Origin: Caryophanales bacterium
GTDB lineage: Bacteria > Bacillota > Bacilli > Alicyclobacillales > SLC66
Assembly (NCBI GenBank): GCA_027341705.1
Contig: DAIELO010000003.1
Coordinates: forward strand, 1-26,123
Reading direction: 5' to 3'
DNA length: 26,123 bases
Shown: positions 1-9,000 of the stretch, piece by piece
How the letters are laid out: each line of letters starts with the position of its first letter
Position numbering within the stretch: position 1 is the stretch's first letter
Notes under the pieces: generated by a model
The model's database searches: none
Told to the model about the DNA's origin: nothing
What the model saw: only the letters and a program-made list of their open reading frames with translations
Position numbers and translations under genes: made by a program

Positions 1-468
1 TGCCATATCGCGATTGATTGTCACGTCTGACGCACGAAACATACGATACAACACCAGACAAGTAGCTGATGCCTCGGCCTGTACGAGATTTAACTCGCCA
101 TAAGAATTATTAGTTTCATGATGATCAATATTAATCAATCGATGAGCATCCGCAAATAGATTGATTGTGTTCCCCAGTCGTTTTAAGTCAGCGCAATCCA
201 GTGACACAATCGTATTGAATTTTCCAGTGACATTTTCCGTTCGTTGAAATCTTTCCACGCCTGGCAAAAAATCATAACGTGACGGAACAGGGTCATCATT
301 CACTACCGTAAATGACTTCCCCGTCTGTTCTAAAAAGCGAGCCATTGCCAATCCAGCGCCAATGGCATCCCCGTCAGGACTGACATGACACACCACGAGT
401 ACCTGATCAGGTTCACTCGTGATGGCATGCAGTATCTCCTGATAATCATTATTCCCCGTCACTGTCAC
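1..468 (-). CDS. nrnA: NrnA-type DHH phosphoesterase (3' part outside window)
   Basis: This is the N-terminal 156 residues of a DHH-family bifunctional oligoribonuclease / pAp phosphatase, which degrades 2-5 nt RNA fragments and pAp in the cytoplasm. Translating the minus strand shows three phosphoesterase metal-site motifs in order: HVSPDGDAIGA near residue 31, LDCAD near residue 90, and NIDHHETN near residue 115. The frame is open to the window edge. B. subtilis NrnA is about 313 aa, so roughly half is visible. The chosen start is a GTG at 468, preceded by GGTGA five bases upstream; a GTG at 462 is an alternative. Either start lies inside the end of rbfA, so the two genes are probably translationally coupled. 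The rbfA-nrnA order is common in Bacillota. Family is clear; the exact start is less so. Confidence 0.88.
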   Translation of the reverse strand, partial: MTVTGNNDYQEILHAITSEPDQVLVVCHVSPDGDAIGAGLAMARFLEQTGKSFTVVNDDPVPSRYDFLPGVERFQRTENVTGKFNTIVSLDCADLKRLGNTINLFADAHRLINIDHHETNNSYGELNLVQAEASATCLVLYRMFRASDVTINRDMA

Positions 469-835
469 GTTTTTCACCGTCCGTTTCACTTTGAGGAAAA
501 ATTTCGTGCAATACACGACCGATTTTCATACTGTAATCCAATGATTCGTCTAACACAAACTGAATCTCTGGTGTCAATCGCAAGCGGATTCTCCTGCCAA
601 TTTCTGTACGGATAAATCCCCTTGCGCGGTCCAACGCATGCAAGGAATTTTCCCTTTCCCCCTCATTGCCAAGTACAGAAATATACACTTTGGCATGCTG
701 AAAATCATTGGTAACCTCCACGGCTGTAACAGTAACAAAACCAACACGAGGGTCTTTCACCTGACTTTGAATAATATCGCTAATTTCCCTTTGCATTTGT
801 AGCGCAATTCGTTCAGCACGTACTTTCACTTTCAT
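449..835 (-). CDS. rbfA: Ribosome-binding factor A
   Basis: RbfA is a small KH-fold protein that binds the immature 30S subunit near the 5' end of 16S rRNA and helps its late maturation, including at low temperature. The sequence has the family blocks: an N-terminal RAERIALQMQREISDII helix, KDPRVGFVTVTAVEVTNDF, AKVYISVLG, and GFIRTEIGRRIRLRLTPEI followed by DESLDYSMKI. Length (128 aa) is normal. The start is taken as ATG at 835; a GTG directly in front (838) is equally possible. No good Shine-Dalgarno sequence sits at the right distance, and the start lies immediately after the infB stop, so coupling to infB translation is likely. B. subtilis has ylxP between infB and rbfA; it is absent here. 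Confidence 0.95.
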   Translation of the reverse strand: MKVKVRAERIALQMQREISDIIQSQVKDPRVGFVTVTAVEVTNDFQHAKVYISVLGNEGERENSLHALDRARGFIRTEIGRRIRLRLTPEIQFVLDESLDYSMKIGRVLHEIFPQSETDGEKRDSDGE

Positions 836-838
836 CAC

Positions 839-3712
839 CTACTCTGCGGATACGGCCTCCATCTTATAGACTTCCACGATGTCGCCTTCTTTAATATCGT
901 TAAAATTCCCCAGCGTAAATCCGCACTCATAGCCAGAGTTAACTTCTTTCGCATCTTCTTTAAAACGTTTGAGTGAATCCAATTTGCCTTCATACACAAT
1001 CACGCCGTTTCGCAACAAACGCACATCAGCATCACGAATCATTTTCCCATCTTGCACATAACCACCAGCAATTGTTCCCACCTTGGACACCTTAAACAAT
1101 TGGCGAATTTCCGCATGCCCAACGACCACTTCTTTGAAGACAGGATCAAGCAACCCTTTTAATGCTGACTCAATATCTTCAATCAAATTGTAAATAACAC
1201 GATACAGACGAATTTCTACTTTTTCCGCTTCCGCCATCTTCACACCGATCGGTTCAGGGCGAACATTAAAACCAATAACAATCGCATTGGAAGCTGACGC
1301 TAACAAAATATCAGATTCTGTCACAGCACCTACGCCCGTGTGAATCACTTTCACACGCACACCACTGACATCGATTTTTTGCAATGCACCAATAACCGCT
1401 TCCACCGAGCCATGAACGTCACCTTTTAAGATTAAATTCAGTTCCTTGATCTCGCCTTCTTGTATCTGCTTGTAGAGATCATCCAATGTCACTCTGCTAG
1501 TGTCATTCAAATCTTCCACGCGTTGACGGGAAGTCCGCCGTTCTGATACGATCCTCGCTTGTCGTTCATCGTCATATACGACAAACAAATCGCCAGCACT
1601 GGGCACATCTGATAGCCCTATAATTTCCACCGGCATCGACGCAGATGCCTCTTTGACACGACGGCTGTGCGCATTGACCATGGCGCGAATCTTACCATAA
1701 GTATTCCCTGCCACCACCACATCGCCAATATGCAACATGCCACTTTGCACTAATACAGTAGCCACAGGTCCGCGACCTTTATCTAACTCCGCTTCGATTA
1801 CGGTGCCACGTGCACGAGCACTTTTACTGGCCTTCAAGTCAGCCATATCCGCTACAAGTAAGATCATTTCCAACAATTCTTCAATTCCTTGCTTTTTCAA
1901 CGCCGAAATAGGCACAAAGATTGTATCTCCGCCCCACTCTTCTGCCACCAATCCATGCTCAGTCAACTCTTGTTTGATTCGATCAAGATTTGCATCTAAC
2001 TTGTCAACTTTATTAATGGCGACAATAATCGGGACATTTGCCGCTTTTGCATGATTGATAGCTTCCACCGTTTGTGGCATTACGCCGTCATCTGCAGCAA
2101 CGACCAGTACAGTAATATCCGTGATTTGAGCACCCCGTGCACGCATGGTGGTAAATGCAGCGTGACCTGGTGTATCAAGGAAGGTGATTTTTCGATTGTT
2201 GATTTCCACTTGATACGCACCAATGTGTTGCGTAATACCGCCCGCTTCAGTTGCCGTTACGTTCGTTTCGCGAATGGCATCTAGCAGCGTGGTTTTGCCG
2301 TGATCAACATGACCCATAATCGTCACCACAGGCGGCCTTGTTTCAAGTGTATCTTGATTAACTTCTTCAATCAACATTTCTTCCGCTTCCACGTCACGAG
2401 GCGCTTCCACTATCACTTCTGTGCCAAATTCAGCGCCCACCAATACCATCGTATCCGTGTCAATTTCCTGATTAATCGTCACCAATATTCCTAAAAACAA
2501 CAATTTTTTGATGACTTCGGACGCTTCACGCCGGATTAAGCGGGCAAATTCCCCTACATTAAACGGTCCATCGACAGTTACTTGTTTTGGCCCTTCAGGA
2601 GATTTAACGACCTGCGTCTTATTTTGCGAACGGCTCCTAGATTGCTGTAGCTTTCTACTATTTTCGCGTCGTTCAGCAGATTGAGTGCGGGTAAAATCAC
2701 GGGAATTAGTTTCCGTCCGCTTCCGAGGAGTGTTTTGATTACTCACAGCACTGGCAGCAGGTGTCTTGGCTTGGTCTTTATTGCGCCACGTACTCCTTGT
2801 ATTGCTTTGGGAATTGGTTGAAGAACCACCTTGGGCATTGGCATTCGCGCTTCTAGAACTGTAATTCCGATTGCCCATCCCACTTCCCGTGGGAGTTTTT
2901 GCTCCCGTTTGTCCAGTGCGCGGCGCACCACCTTGACCCTGAGAAGAAGTACGCTGCCCAGGACTCGCATCTTTCCTGAAATTTGATGGCCTTTTGTCAT
3001 CTGTACGTCTTTGACTATCATTTCCTGGCCCAGTACGAGGTGAGCGGTTTTCAAAGTTACGCGAATTGCCAGATGATTGTCCGTTACTCGTACGAGGTGC
3101 TGGCCTATCTGTGCGATCTCCTGGGCGTTCATTCGTGCGTTCACCAGGACGTTCATTTGGTCTTCTGTAGTTATTTCCTGAATTATATCCGGTTCTGGGT
3201 GCTGAAGTGCTGTTGTTGTTGTTGTTGGACTGAGTGCTGGTATTTGCAGACTGAACGTTGTTATCGTTTGGTCTCTCAGCGTTTGTTCTTTGCATTGGTC
3301 GATGGGCTACATAAGCCTGTGTTCTTGCACCTGTAATAGAAATCGCCTCGTCCTCTTCTTCTCGTTTGACTGGCTTAGCCGTCGTATTCACAACTTCTTC
3401 TTTTGCCACTGGCTTTTCAACATGCAGAGCACGCTCTGGTTGCACTGCATCGTTCTGTCCTTCTTCTTTTGCAATCACCATATTCATCACTTCTTTTTTA
3501 CGCGCATTTTCTTGTTCTTGTTTAGCAGCCGTCCGCGCCGCCGCCCGTGACTTTACTTCCGAAAAAAAGCCTTCCACCGCTTCCACCATACCAGATTCCA
3601 TCACACTCATATGATTATTCACCGGTATGTCTAATCGGCTTAAAATCGTAATGATTTCTTTGCTGGACATGTTTAATTGTTTTGCATATTCGTAAACCCG
3701 CAATTTAGTCAA
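839..3712 (-). CDS. infB: Translation initiation factor IF-2
   Basis: IF-2 is the GTPase that brings fMet-tRNA to the 30S subunit and promotes 50S joining. The 957 aa protein has an N-terminal IF2-N helix domain (residues 1-55, [17 protein letters not shown]), a long disordered linker of about residues 60-375 rich in Asn, Arg, Ser, Gly and Thr, a second IF2-N-like domain near 380-450, then the G domain. G1 GHVDHGKT is near residue 466, G3 DTPGH near 512 and G4 NKVDK near 566. Domains II, III and the fMet-tRNA-binding domain IV follow. The start is TTG, chosen because a perfect GGAGGT (3721-3726) lies 8 bases upstream; TTG overlaps the rplGA stop as TTGA. The linker is longer and far more repetitive than the linker in many Bacilli, but linker length varies widely in this family. 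Confidence 0.97.
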   Translation of the reverse strand: MTKLRVYEYAKQLNMSSKEIITILSRLDIPVNNHMSVMESGMVEAVEGFFSEVKSRAAARTAAKQEQENARKKEVMNMVIAKEEGQNDAVQPERALHVEKPVAKEEVVNTTAKPVKREEEDEAISITGARTQAYVAHRPMQRTNAERPNDNNVQSANTSTQSNNNNNSTSAPRTGYNSGNNYRRPNERPGERTNERPGDRTDRPAPRTSNGQSSGNSRNFENRSPRTGPGNDSQRRTDDKRPSNFRKDASPGQRTSSQGQGGAPRTGQTGAKTPTGSGMGNRNYSSRSANANAQGGSSTNSQSNTRSTWRNKDQAKTPAASAVSNQNTPRKRTETNSRDFTRTQSAERRENSRKLQQSRSRSQNKTQVVKSPEGPKQVTVDGPFNVGEFARLIRREASEVIKKLLFLGILVTINQEIDTDTMVLVGAEFGTEVIVEAPRDVEAEEMLIEEVNQDTLETRPPVVTIMGHVDHGKTTLLDAIRETNVTATEAGGITQHIGAYQVEINNRKITFLDTPGHAAFTTMRARGAQITDITVLVVAADDGVMPQTVEAINHAKAANVPIIVAINKVDKLDANLDRIKQELTEHGLVAEEWGGDTIFVPISALKKQGIEELLEMILLVADMADLKASKSARARGTVIEAELDKGRGPVATVLVQSGMLHIGDVVVAGNTYGKIRAMVNAHSRRVKEASASMPVEIIGLSDVPSAGDLFVVYDDERQARIVSERRTSRQRVEDLNDTSRVTLDDLYKQIQEGEIKELNLILKGDVHGSVEAVIGALQKIDVSGVRVKVIHTGVGAVTESDILLASASNAIVIGFNVRPEPIGVKMAEAEKVEIRLYRVIYNLIEDIESALKGLLDPVFKEVVVGHAEIRQLFKVSKVGTIAGGYVQDGKMIRDADVRLLRNGVIVYEGKLDSLKRFKEDAKEVNSGYECGFTLGNFNDIKEGDIVEVYKMEAVSAE

Positions 3713-4038
3713 ACGCCTTCACCTCCAACTTGAGAAACTGTTAGTTGAGCTAATTTATGCGCAAACTGCTCATGAGTCACTCCCACTACAGTTCGAAAGT
3801 CCCTACCGATTGCTTGCCCTAATTCACTCTTATTCAAGATCCGATGCACCTGTACATGGTAAAAAGTACATTTATCAAGCATCTTTTTTGCTCCATTAGC
3901 CCCTGCATCTGTTGCTAGAAACACCAACTTCACTTGACCACTTCGTATCGCGCGCAAACAATCAGCTTCACCAATCACTAAAGCGCGCGCGCGCGCTGCC
4001 AACCCCAACATACCAAGTAACTCAGCTTTTGATTTCAT
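3709..4038 (-). CDS. rplGA: L7Ae-family ribosomal protein YlxQ (RplGA)
   Basis: This is a small L7Ae/L30e/S12e/Gadd45-fold RNA-binding protein, known in B. subtilis as YlxQ. Members of the fold bind kink-turn RNA and associate with ribosomes. Visible family features are [18 protein letters not shown] at residues 8-25, [11 protein letters not shown] at 36-46, and the [24 protein letters not shown] block at about 64-87. Length (109 aa) is typical. The ATG at 4038 lies inside the end of rnpM (17-base overlap), and its stop overlaps the infB start by 4 bases. Codons for the AARARA stretch form a 14-base alternating GC run. The precise role in translation is less well defined than that of its neighbours. 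Confidence 0.9.
   Translation of the reverse strand: MKSKAELLGMLGLAARARALVIGEADCLRAIRSGQVKLVFLATDAGANGAKKMLDKCTFYHVQVHRILNKSELGQAIGRDFRTVVGVTHEQFAHKLAQLTVSQVGGEGV
3721..3726 (-). promoter_or_regulatory. Ribosome binding site deciding the infB TTG start
   Basis: On the minus strand this reads GGAGGT, a full match to the 16S anti-SD sequence, 8 bases before the TTG at 3712. It lies inside the last codons of rplGA. It is the main reason for accepting a TTG start for infB. Confidence 0.8.
3983..3996. repeat. (GC)7 alternating tract inside rplGA
   Basis: Fourteen bases of uninterrupted alternating G and C encode part of the conserved AARARA stretch. Such a tract is prone to slippage and to left-handed helix formation. 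A two-base change would frameshift rplGA and thereby disturb coupling to infB. The residues are conserved in the family, so the run is probably a codon-choice accident. Confidence 0.7.
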
Positions 4039-4294
4039 GAGCCTCTATTTGCTGTAACAACTGATCATAAACTTGCTCTGAAATTTGAGTTTTTAGCCCT
4101 CGGTCAAGTGCCTTGCGCTTTCTAGCAAGTGCAAAACAAGCACGATCATTACAAATATAACTACCTCGCCCTGCTTTTTTACCTGTAAGGTCTAACATGA
4201 TTTCACCTTGAGGCGTAATGACCACGCGTAACATACTACGCTTCGGCTTTTGTTCTTGACAGCCCGCACACTGTCGGAGAGGTTCCTTGCGCAT
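4022..4294 (-). CDS. rnpM: RNase P modulator RnpM (YlxR family)
   Basis: This is a 90 aa YlxR-family protein; B. subtilis YlxR is reported to bind the RNase P RNA and modulate its activity, and was renamed RnpM. Family marks are PLRQCAGCQEQKPK at residues 5-18 (two cysteines in a CxxC pattern), RVVITPQGEIMLD at 23-35, and GKKAGRGSYIC at 38-48. The C-terminal helix is basic (ARKRKALDRGLK). The start is ATG at 4294, with a very strong AGGAGGGGGAG ribosome site ending 6 bases upstream, in the 15-base gap after nusA. It overlaps rplGA by 17 bases, as is usual in the nusA-infB operon. Confidence 0.92.
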   Translation of the reverse strand: MRKEPLRQCAGCQEQKPKRSMLRVVITPQGEIMLDLTGKKAGRGSYICNDRACFALARKRKALDRGLKTQISEQVYDQLLQQIEAHEIKS

Positions 4295-4309
4295 AAATTG
4301 CTCCCCCTC

Positions 4310-5395
4310 CTAATCAGTGAAAAAAGAATCTTTGTCCAAGTCAGCAAACACGGAGGCCATTCGCCCCACCTGACTTTCGCTTTTGATATCAATCTTCCAA
4401 CCGGTGAGTTTAGCTGCCAAACGAGCATTCTGTCCCTCTTTGCCGATAGCAAGAGACAATTGATGATCAGGCACAATCACACGAGCCGTCTTTTCTCCTT
4501 CAACCACTTCCACATCCACCACTTTTGCGGGCGAAAGGGCACTAGCAACAAAAATTGCCGGATCATTACTCCACTCGATCACGTCAATTTTTTCACCTTT
4601 CAACTCATAAACCACAGCTTGGATACGCATCCCCTTAGGTCCTACACAGGCTCCAATCGGATCTACATCCTTGTTTCTAGAAAAAACAGCCACCTTAGAA
4701 CGAGCGCCCGCTTCTCTTGCTACTGCCTTCACTTCTACAATACCATCAAAGATCTCTGGAACTTCAAGTTCTAAAAGCCGTCGCAATAACCCTGGATGGA
4801 TTCGAGATAAGAGAATCTGGGGCCCTTTGGTTGTTTTTTCCACGCGTAAAATGAACGCTTTAATGCGATCTCCCATGTGTAACTTCTCCGATGGGATTTG
4901 CTCAGTAACGGGCAACAATCCCTCTGTTCGGTCCAGATCTACATAAGAAAAACGTCCATCCTGTCTTGCAACAATCCCCGAAATGATGTCTTCTTCCATA
5001 TCAGCATAAGTAGAGTAAATAATGCCTCTCTCCGCCTCACGGATCCGCTGTGTGACTACTTGTTTGGCCGTTTGTGCTGCGATTCGGCCAAAATCACGCG
5101 GTGTCACTTCGAGTTCAACAATATCACCAAGTTGATAATTAGGATTAATATCCAGAGCAGCATCTAAGGAGATGTCCAACCGTGGATCCTTTGGTTCATC
5201 TACAACTGTCTTTCTTGCATACACTTTCATCTCACCGGTTAATCGATCAATGTCAACTCGCACATTCTGAGCTGAGTTAAAATTACGTTTATATGCTGAG
5301 ATCAAAGCCGCCTCAATCGCTTTTAGTAATATTACACTACTAATTCCACGTTCTGTCTCCAATTGATCTAACGCAGCGATAAAATCAGAATTCAT
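4310..5395 (-). CDS. nusA: Transcription termination/antitermination protein NusA
   Basis: NusA binds RNA polymerase and nascent RNA, stimulating pausing and intrinsic termination. The protein is 361 aa: the N-terminal RNAP-binding domain is about residues 1-125 (EAALISAYKRNF, DFGRIAAQTAKQVV), the S1 domain about 132-200, KH1 with GPKG at 252-255, and KH2 with GKEG at 318-321 followed by AKLTGWKIDIKSE. The C-terminus ends soon after KH2, without the acidic repeats of E. coli NusA, as in other Bacilli. A longer frame opens at 5446, but homology begins at MNSDFIAALDQLE, and the ATG at 5395 has an AAGGGGGGGTG ribosome site about 9 bases upstream, so 5395 is preferred. It lies downstream of rimP in the same operon. 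Confidence 0.96.
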   Translation of the reverse strand: MNSDFIAALDQLETERGISSVILLKAIEAALISAYKRNFNSAQNVRVDIDRLTGEMKVYARKTVVDEPKDPRLDISLDAALDINPNYQLGDIVELEVTPRDFGRIAAQTAKQVVTQRIREAERGIIYSTYADMEEDIISGIVARQDGRFSYVDLDRTEGLLPVTEQIPSEKLHMGDRIKAFILRVEKTTKGPQILLSRIHPGLLRRLLELEVPEIFDGIVEVKAVAREAGARSKVAVFSRNKDVDPIGACVGPKGMRIQAVVYELKGEKIDVIEWSNDPAIFVASALSPAKVVDVEVVEGEKTARVIVPDHQLSLAIGKEGQNARLAAKLTGWKIDIKSESQVGRMASVFADLDKDSFFTD

Positions 5396-5435
5396 ATACC
5401 AAGACACCCCCCCTTCATGAATTTGTCGACACCGT

Positions 5436-5903
5436 CTACCATTCAATCGCTAGACGTGCGCCTGCAATTTTATCTGTAGGTACTAACACGGGTTGTTCAT
5501 CAACCACCATTTCCAGTTGATCCTGTTCATAATGCGTAAGCGTGCCTTCCATAAACTTAACGCCTGCATAAGGCTCATAAAAAGTAATGTGAACTCGTTT
5601 GCTGATCGCCCGTTCAAAGTCCCGTTCTGTTTTCAAGGGGCGTTCAGCTCCTGCAGAAGAAACCTCCAAAAAATAAGCATTTGGGATGGGATCTCGCTCA
5701 TCAAGCTGCACCGACAAGGCCTCACTGACAAGCGCACAATCATCGAGATCAACGGCCCCGCTTACACGGTCTATAAAGACTCTTAAAAACCAGTTGGCTC
5801 CCTCTTTCTTGTACTCCACATCAATAAGTTCAAGCCCAGCTTCTTGCAAAATTGGCGCGACCATCTCGATGACCCGGTCTGTAATCTTTTGCTTGGCTGC
5901 CAT
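5436..5903 (-). CDS. rimP: Ribosome maturation factor RimP
   Basis: RimP is needed for assembly of the 30S subunit and binds S12-containing intermediates. The 155 aa protein shows the family pattern: an N-terminal LELIDVEYKKEG near residues 25-36, WFLRVFIDR at about 38-46, VDLDDCALVSEALS, the YFLEVSSAGAERPLK block, and a C-terminal SH3-like part. The frame opens further upstream, but the ATG at 5903 has AGGAGGT 5 bases in front and begins MAAKQKITDRV, so it is taken as the start. It is the first gene of the rimP-nusA-rnpM-rplGA-infB-rbfA operon and is preceded by a promoter and a hairpin leader. Confidence 0.94.
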   Translation of the reverse strand: MAAKQKITDRVIEMVAPILQEAGLELIDVEYKKEGANWFLRVFIDRVSGAVDLDDCALVSEALSVQLDERDPIPNAYFLEVSSAGAERPLKTERDFERAISKRVHITFYEPYAGVKFMEGTLTHYEQDQLEMVVDEQPVLVPTDKIAGARLAIEW

Positions 5904-5955
5904 AATGAACCTCCTACCCATCTCCAAAAGCCCCTAATTACTCTCAGCAAACGAA

Positions 5956-5976
5956 AGAGTGGGGAAACCCCACTCT
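5956..5976 (-). terminator. Leader hairpin with broken U-tract before rimP-nusA
   Basis: A perfect 9-bp stem (5968-5976 with 5956-5964) closes a 3-base loop. On the minus strand it is followed by TTCGTTTGC, a U-tract interrupted by CG and G. It lies about 30 bases downstream of the predicted start of the rimP transcript and about 50 bases before the rimP ATG. It may end transcripts coming from polC and also act as an attenuator. A weak intrinsic terminator of this kind in the nusA operon leader is the arrangement described for NusA autoregulation in B. subtilis. No antiterminator pairing is obvious, apart from a weak AGAGT copy downstream. Confidence 0.6.
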
Positions 5977-6012
5977 CACCAACCGTCATCTATACTTCCA
6001 CACATTGTTTTT

Positions 6013-6041
6013 AGTATAGCATGGCAATACAGGAATTGCAA
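6013..6041 (-). promoter_or_regulatory. Candidate sigma-A promoter of the rimP-nusA operon
   Basis: On the minus strand a -35 TTGCAA (6036-6041) and a -10 TATACT (6013-6018) are separated by 17 bases. A TG one base before the -10 gives an extended -10 element. The promoter lies 23 bases after the polC stop. The predicted start is near 6006, giving a leader of about 100 bases before rimP. Confidence 0.75.
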
Positions 6042-6063
6042 TGAATCCGCCTTGTTCTACTGG

Positions 6064-9000
6064 CTAAAACAGGCTTAATTGATTGGATTCAGGCAAGTGC
6101 TGCAAACATCCATAACGATCAAGTAACTCGATGACAGCACGGGTCACACGCGTGCGTTCCTGAAGATCTTCCACTGAGATAAACTCACTTTTGTTTCTCG
6201 CATCCACAATGCTTTGTGCAGCCGTCACGCCGATTCCAGGTGCTGCGGCAAATGGAGGTAATAATTGATCCCCGCGAATTAAAAACTTTGCAGCGTCAGA
6301 ATCGTTTAAATCAAGCGTCTTAAAATGATAACCCCTGCGCGTCATTTCCAATGCCACTTCAAGTACAGTTTGCAGCGATTTTTCTTTCGTAGTAGCAATG
6401 ACACCCTTGCTTTCAATTTCTTCAATGTGAGCGCTGATCGCATCTGCACCGCGCACCATTAATTCAAGGTCAAAATCCTCTGCTCGAACAGTAAAATAAG
6501 CGGCGTAAAAACTTAGCGGTTTGTACACTTTATAATAAGCAATGCGAACCGCGTTAAGTACATAAGCTGCCGCATGCGCCTTCGGAAACATGTACTTAAT
6601 TTTCCTGCAAGAAGCTAAGTACCACTCCGGAATGTTGAATTGACGCATATATTCTGTATCTTCTTCAGAGAGTCCTTTCCCTTTTCGCACACCTTCCATA
6701 ATCTTGAATGCCCGGGAAGGTTCAAGCCCGCGATAGATCAGATATACCATAATATCATCGCGAGTACAGATTACTTCTTGCAATGGCGCAGTGTGACTGC
6801 GAATTAATTCCTGAGCATTGTTAAGCCAGACATCGGTACCATGAGATAGTCCCGATATACGAACAAGGTCTGAAAAAGTTGCTGGTTTTGTATCTTCAAG
6901 CATCTGTCTTACAAATTTTGTTCCAAATTCCGGTATTCCATACGTGCCCGTTCGTGAGCGAATTTCTTCTGGTTGCACCCCCAAAGCAGATGTCCCACTG
7001 AAAAGCGAATACACTTTGGCATCGTCAACAGGTACTGTTCGTGGATCAAGGTCCGTCAATTCTTTAAGCATGCGCAACACTGTCGGATCATCATGCCCGA
7101 GAATGTCAAGTTTCAATAAGTTGTCGTGAATAGAATGAAAATCAAAGTGTGTCGTTTGCATTTCAGCAGACAAATCATCGGCAGGAAATTGAATGGGACA
7201 AAAATCATAGATTTCATAATCATTAGGCACAATGATTAGTCCCCCAGGGTGCTGACCGGTCGTGCGTTTAATTCCCGTACAACCAGCAACTAATCGTGCC
7301 ACTTCCGCACTGCGCATCATTTTCCCTTGGTCGTCTGCCCATTTTCTCACATAGCCATAAGCTGTCTTATCCGCAATAGTAGAAATAGTGCCTGCACGAA
7401 ACACGTAATCTTTACCAAATAATTCTTCCGTGAATTTGTGCGCCCGCGCCTGATACTCCCCCGAAAAATTAAGATCAATATCTGGCACTTTATCTCCTTT
7501 GAATCCGAGGAACGTCTCAAATGGTATATCTTGTCCATCTTTTATCAATATGGTATTACAATTGGGACAATGCTTATCTGGCAAGTCAAATCCACTGCCA
7601 ATTGAACCATTCATAATAAATTCGCTGTATTGACATGATGCACAACGATAATGCGGGGCTAAGGGATTAACTTCTGTAATATCAAGCAACGTAGCGACAA
7701 ACGATGATCCGACAGACCCACGAGACCCAACGATATAACCATCTGCCAATGATTTCGTCACTAGCTTATGGGCGATCAGATAATTAACAGCAAACCCGTT
7801 AGATATAATGCTATGTAACTCTTTATCTAGGCGTTCCTGTACTAGATCGGGCAGTTCTTCCCCATACCATTCGTGCACTTTTGTGATAGACAGTTCCCGC
7901 ACCTGTTCTTCAGCACCCTCCATATTGGGAGGGTATACGCGATCGGGAACCGGACGTATCACGTCAATTTGCTCTGCAATTTTATGCGAATTGTCAATGA
8001 CGACTTCTTGTGCACGCTCATTTAGATGCGCAAATTCAGCCATCATCTCTGATGTTGTTTTCATCGTGAGCATAGGCTGTACCACCCTTTTACGCTGATC
8101 ACGCTGGGGTCCAGAACTATACATAATAATTTCTCGATACACCGCATCTTCTGGCCGCAAAAAATGAACGTCACCCGTAGCCACAACAGGTAGCTGCAAT
8201 TCATCAGCCAATGTAAGCAATAATTGCTGATATTCCTTAACAGTTTCGATGCTGCTTATTTCACCAGATTCAAGCAATGGTTGATAATGATCAAGCGGTT
8301 GCACTTCGATAAAATCATAAAATTTCATCATCGCTTTTAATTCGTCTCTTGATTTCCCACGAAGCAGCCCTTGAAATACTTCTCCAGATTTACATCCTGA
8401 GCCAATGAGAAAGCTTTCGCGATACGCCTGTAGCAGTGCCCTTGGTGTGCGTGGTTGCCGATAAAAATACTTAACATGTGCGTCTGACACCAACCGATAC
8501 AATTCCTTTAGCCCTGTCTGATTACGCACGAACACAGTAGCATGATACGCACGGTTGCGGTTGAAATCCCCACTTTCTTTGCCGATCGCAGAAAGCTTGG
8601 CGAGGCGTGACACGCCATATTTTTTATTTGCTAAATCCAATAAATGATAGAAAACTTTCCCGGTCGCCTCCGCATCTGCAAGCGCACGGTGATGCTGTGT
8701 TAATTTCACATTAAATTTTGTCGTCAGTGTTTTTAAGCGATGATTCCGGGCTTCTGGCAATAAGGTGCGGGCTAATGCTAACGTATCGACTACCGCTTGA
8801 TCAAAAGGAGGATGATTCAAGCGTTTGCATTGTTCTTTTAAAAATGACAAATCAAACTCTGCATTGTGAGCCACCAAAATGCTGTCTTTAGCAAATTCAT
8901 AAAACTTCGGCAGTACTTCCTGAACAGTGGGTTGATCTCTCACCATTTCATCATTAATACTCGTAATTTCCGTGATTTTACTAGGAATCGGCACAGACGG

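Noticed and set aside
2743..3156. A 137-codon frame on the minus strand within infB
   Set aside because: It is an alternate reading of the low-complexity linker of infB, where biased codon use keeps other frames open by chance.
4192..4476. A 94-codon minus-strand frame spanning the nusA-rnpM junction
   Set aside because: It overlaps two well-supported genes in another frame and shows no family similarity.
4250..4774. A 174-codon open frame on the plus strand
   Set aside because: It lies antisense to the conserved KH part of nusA and the start of rnpM, with no ribosome site or family match.
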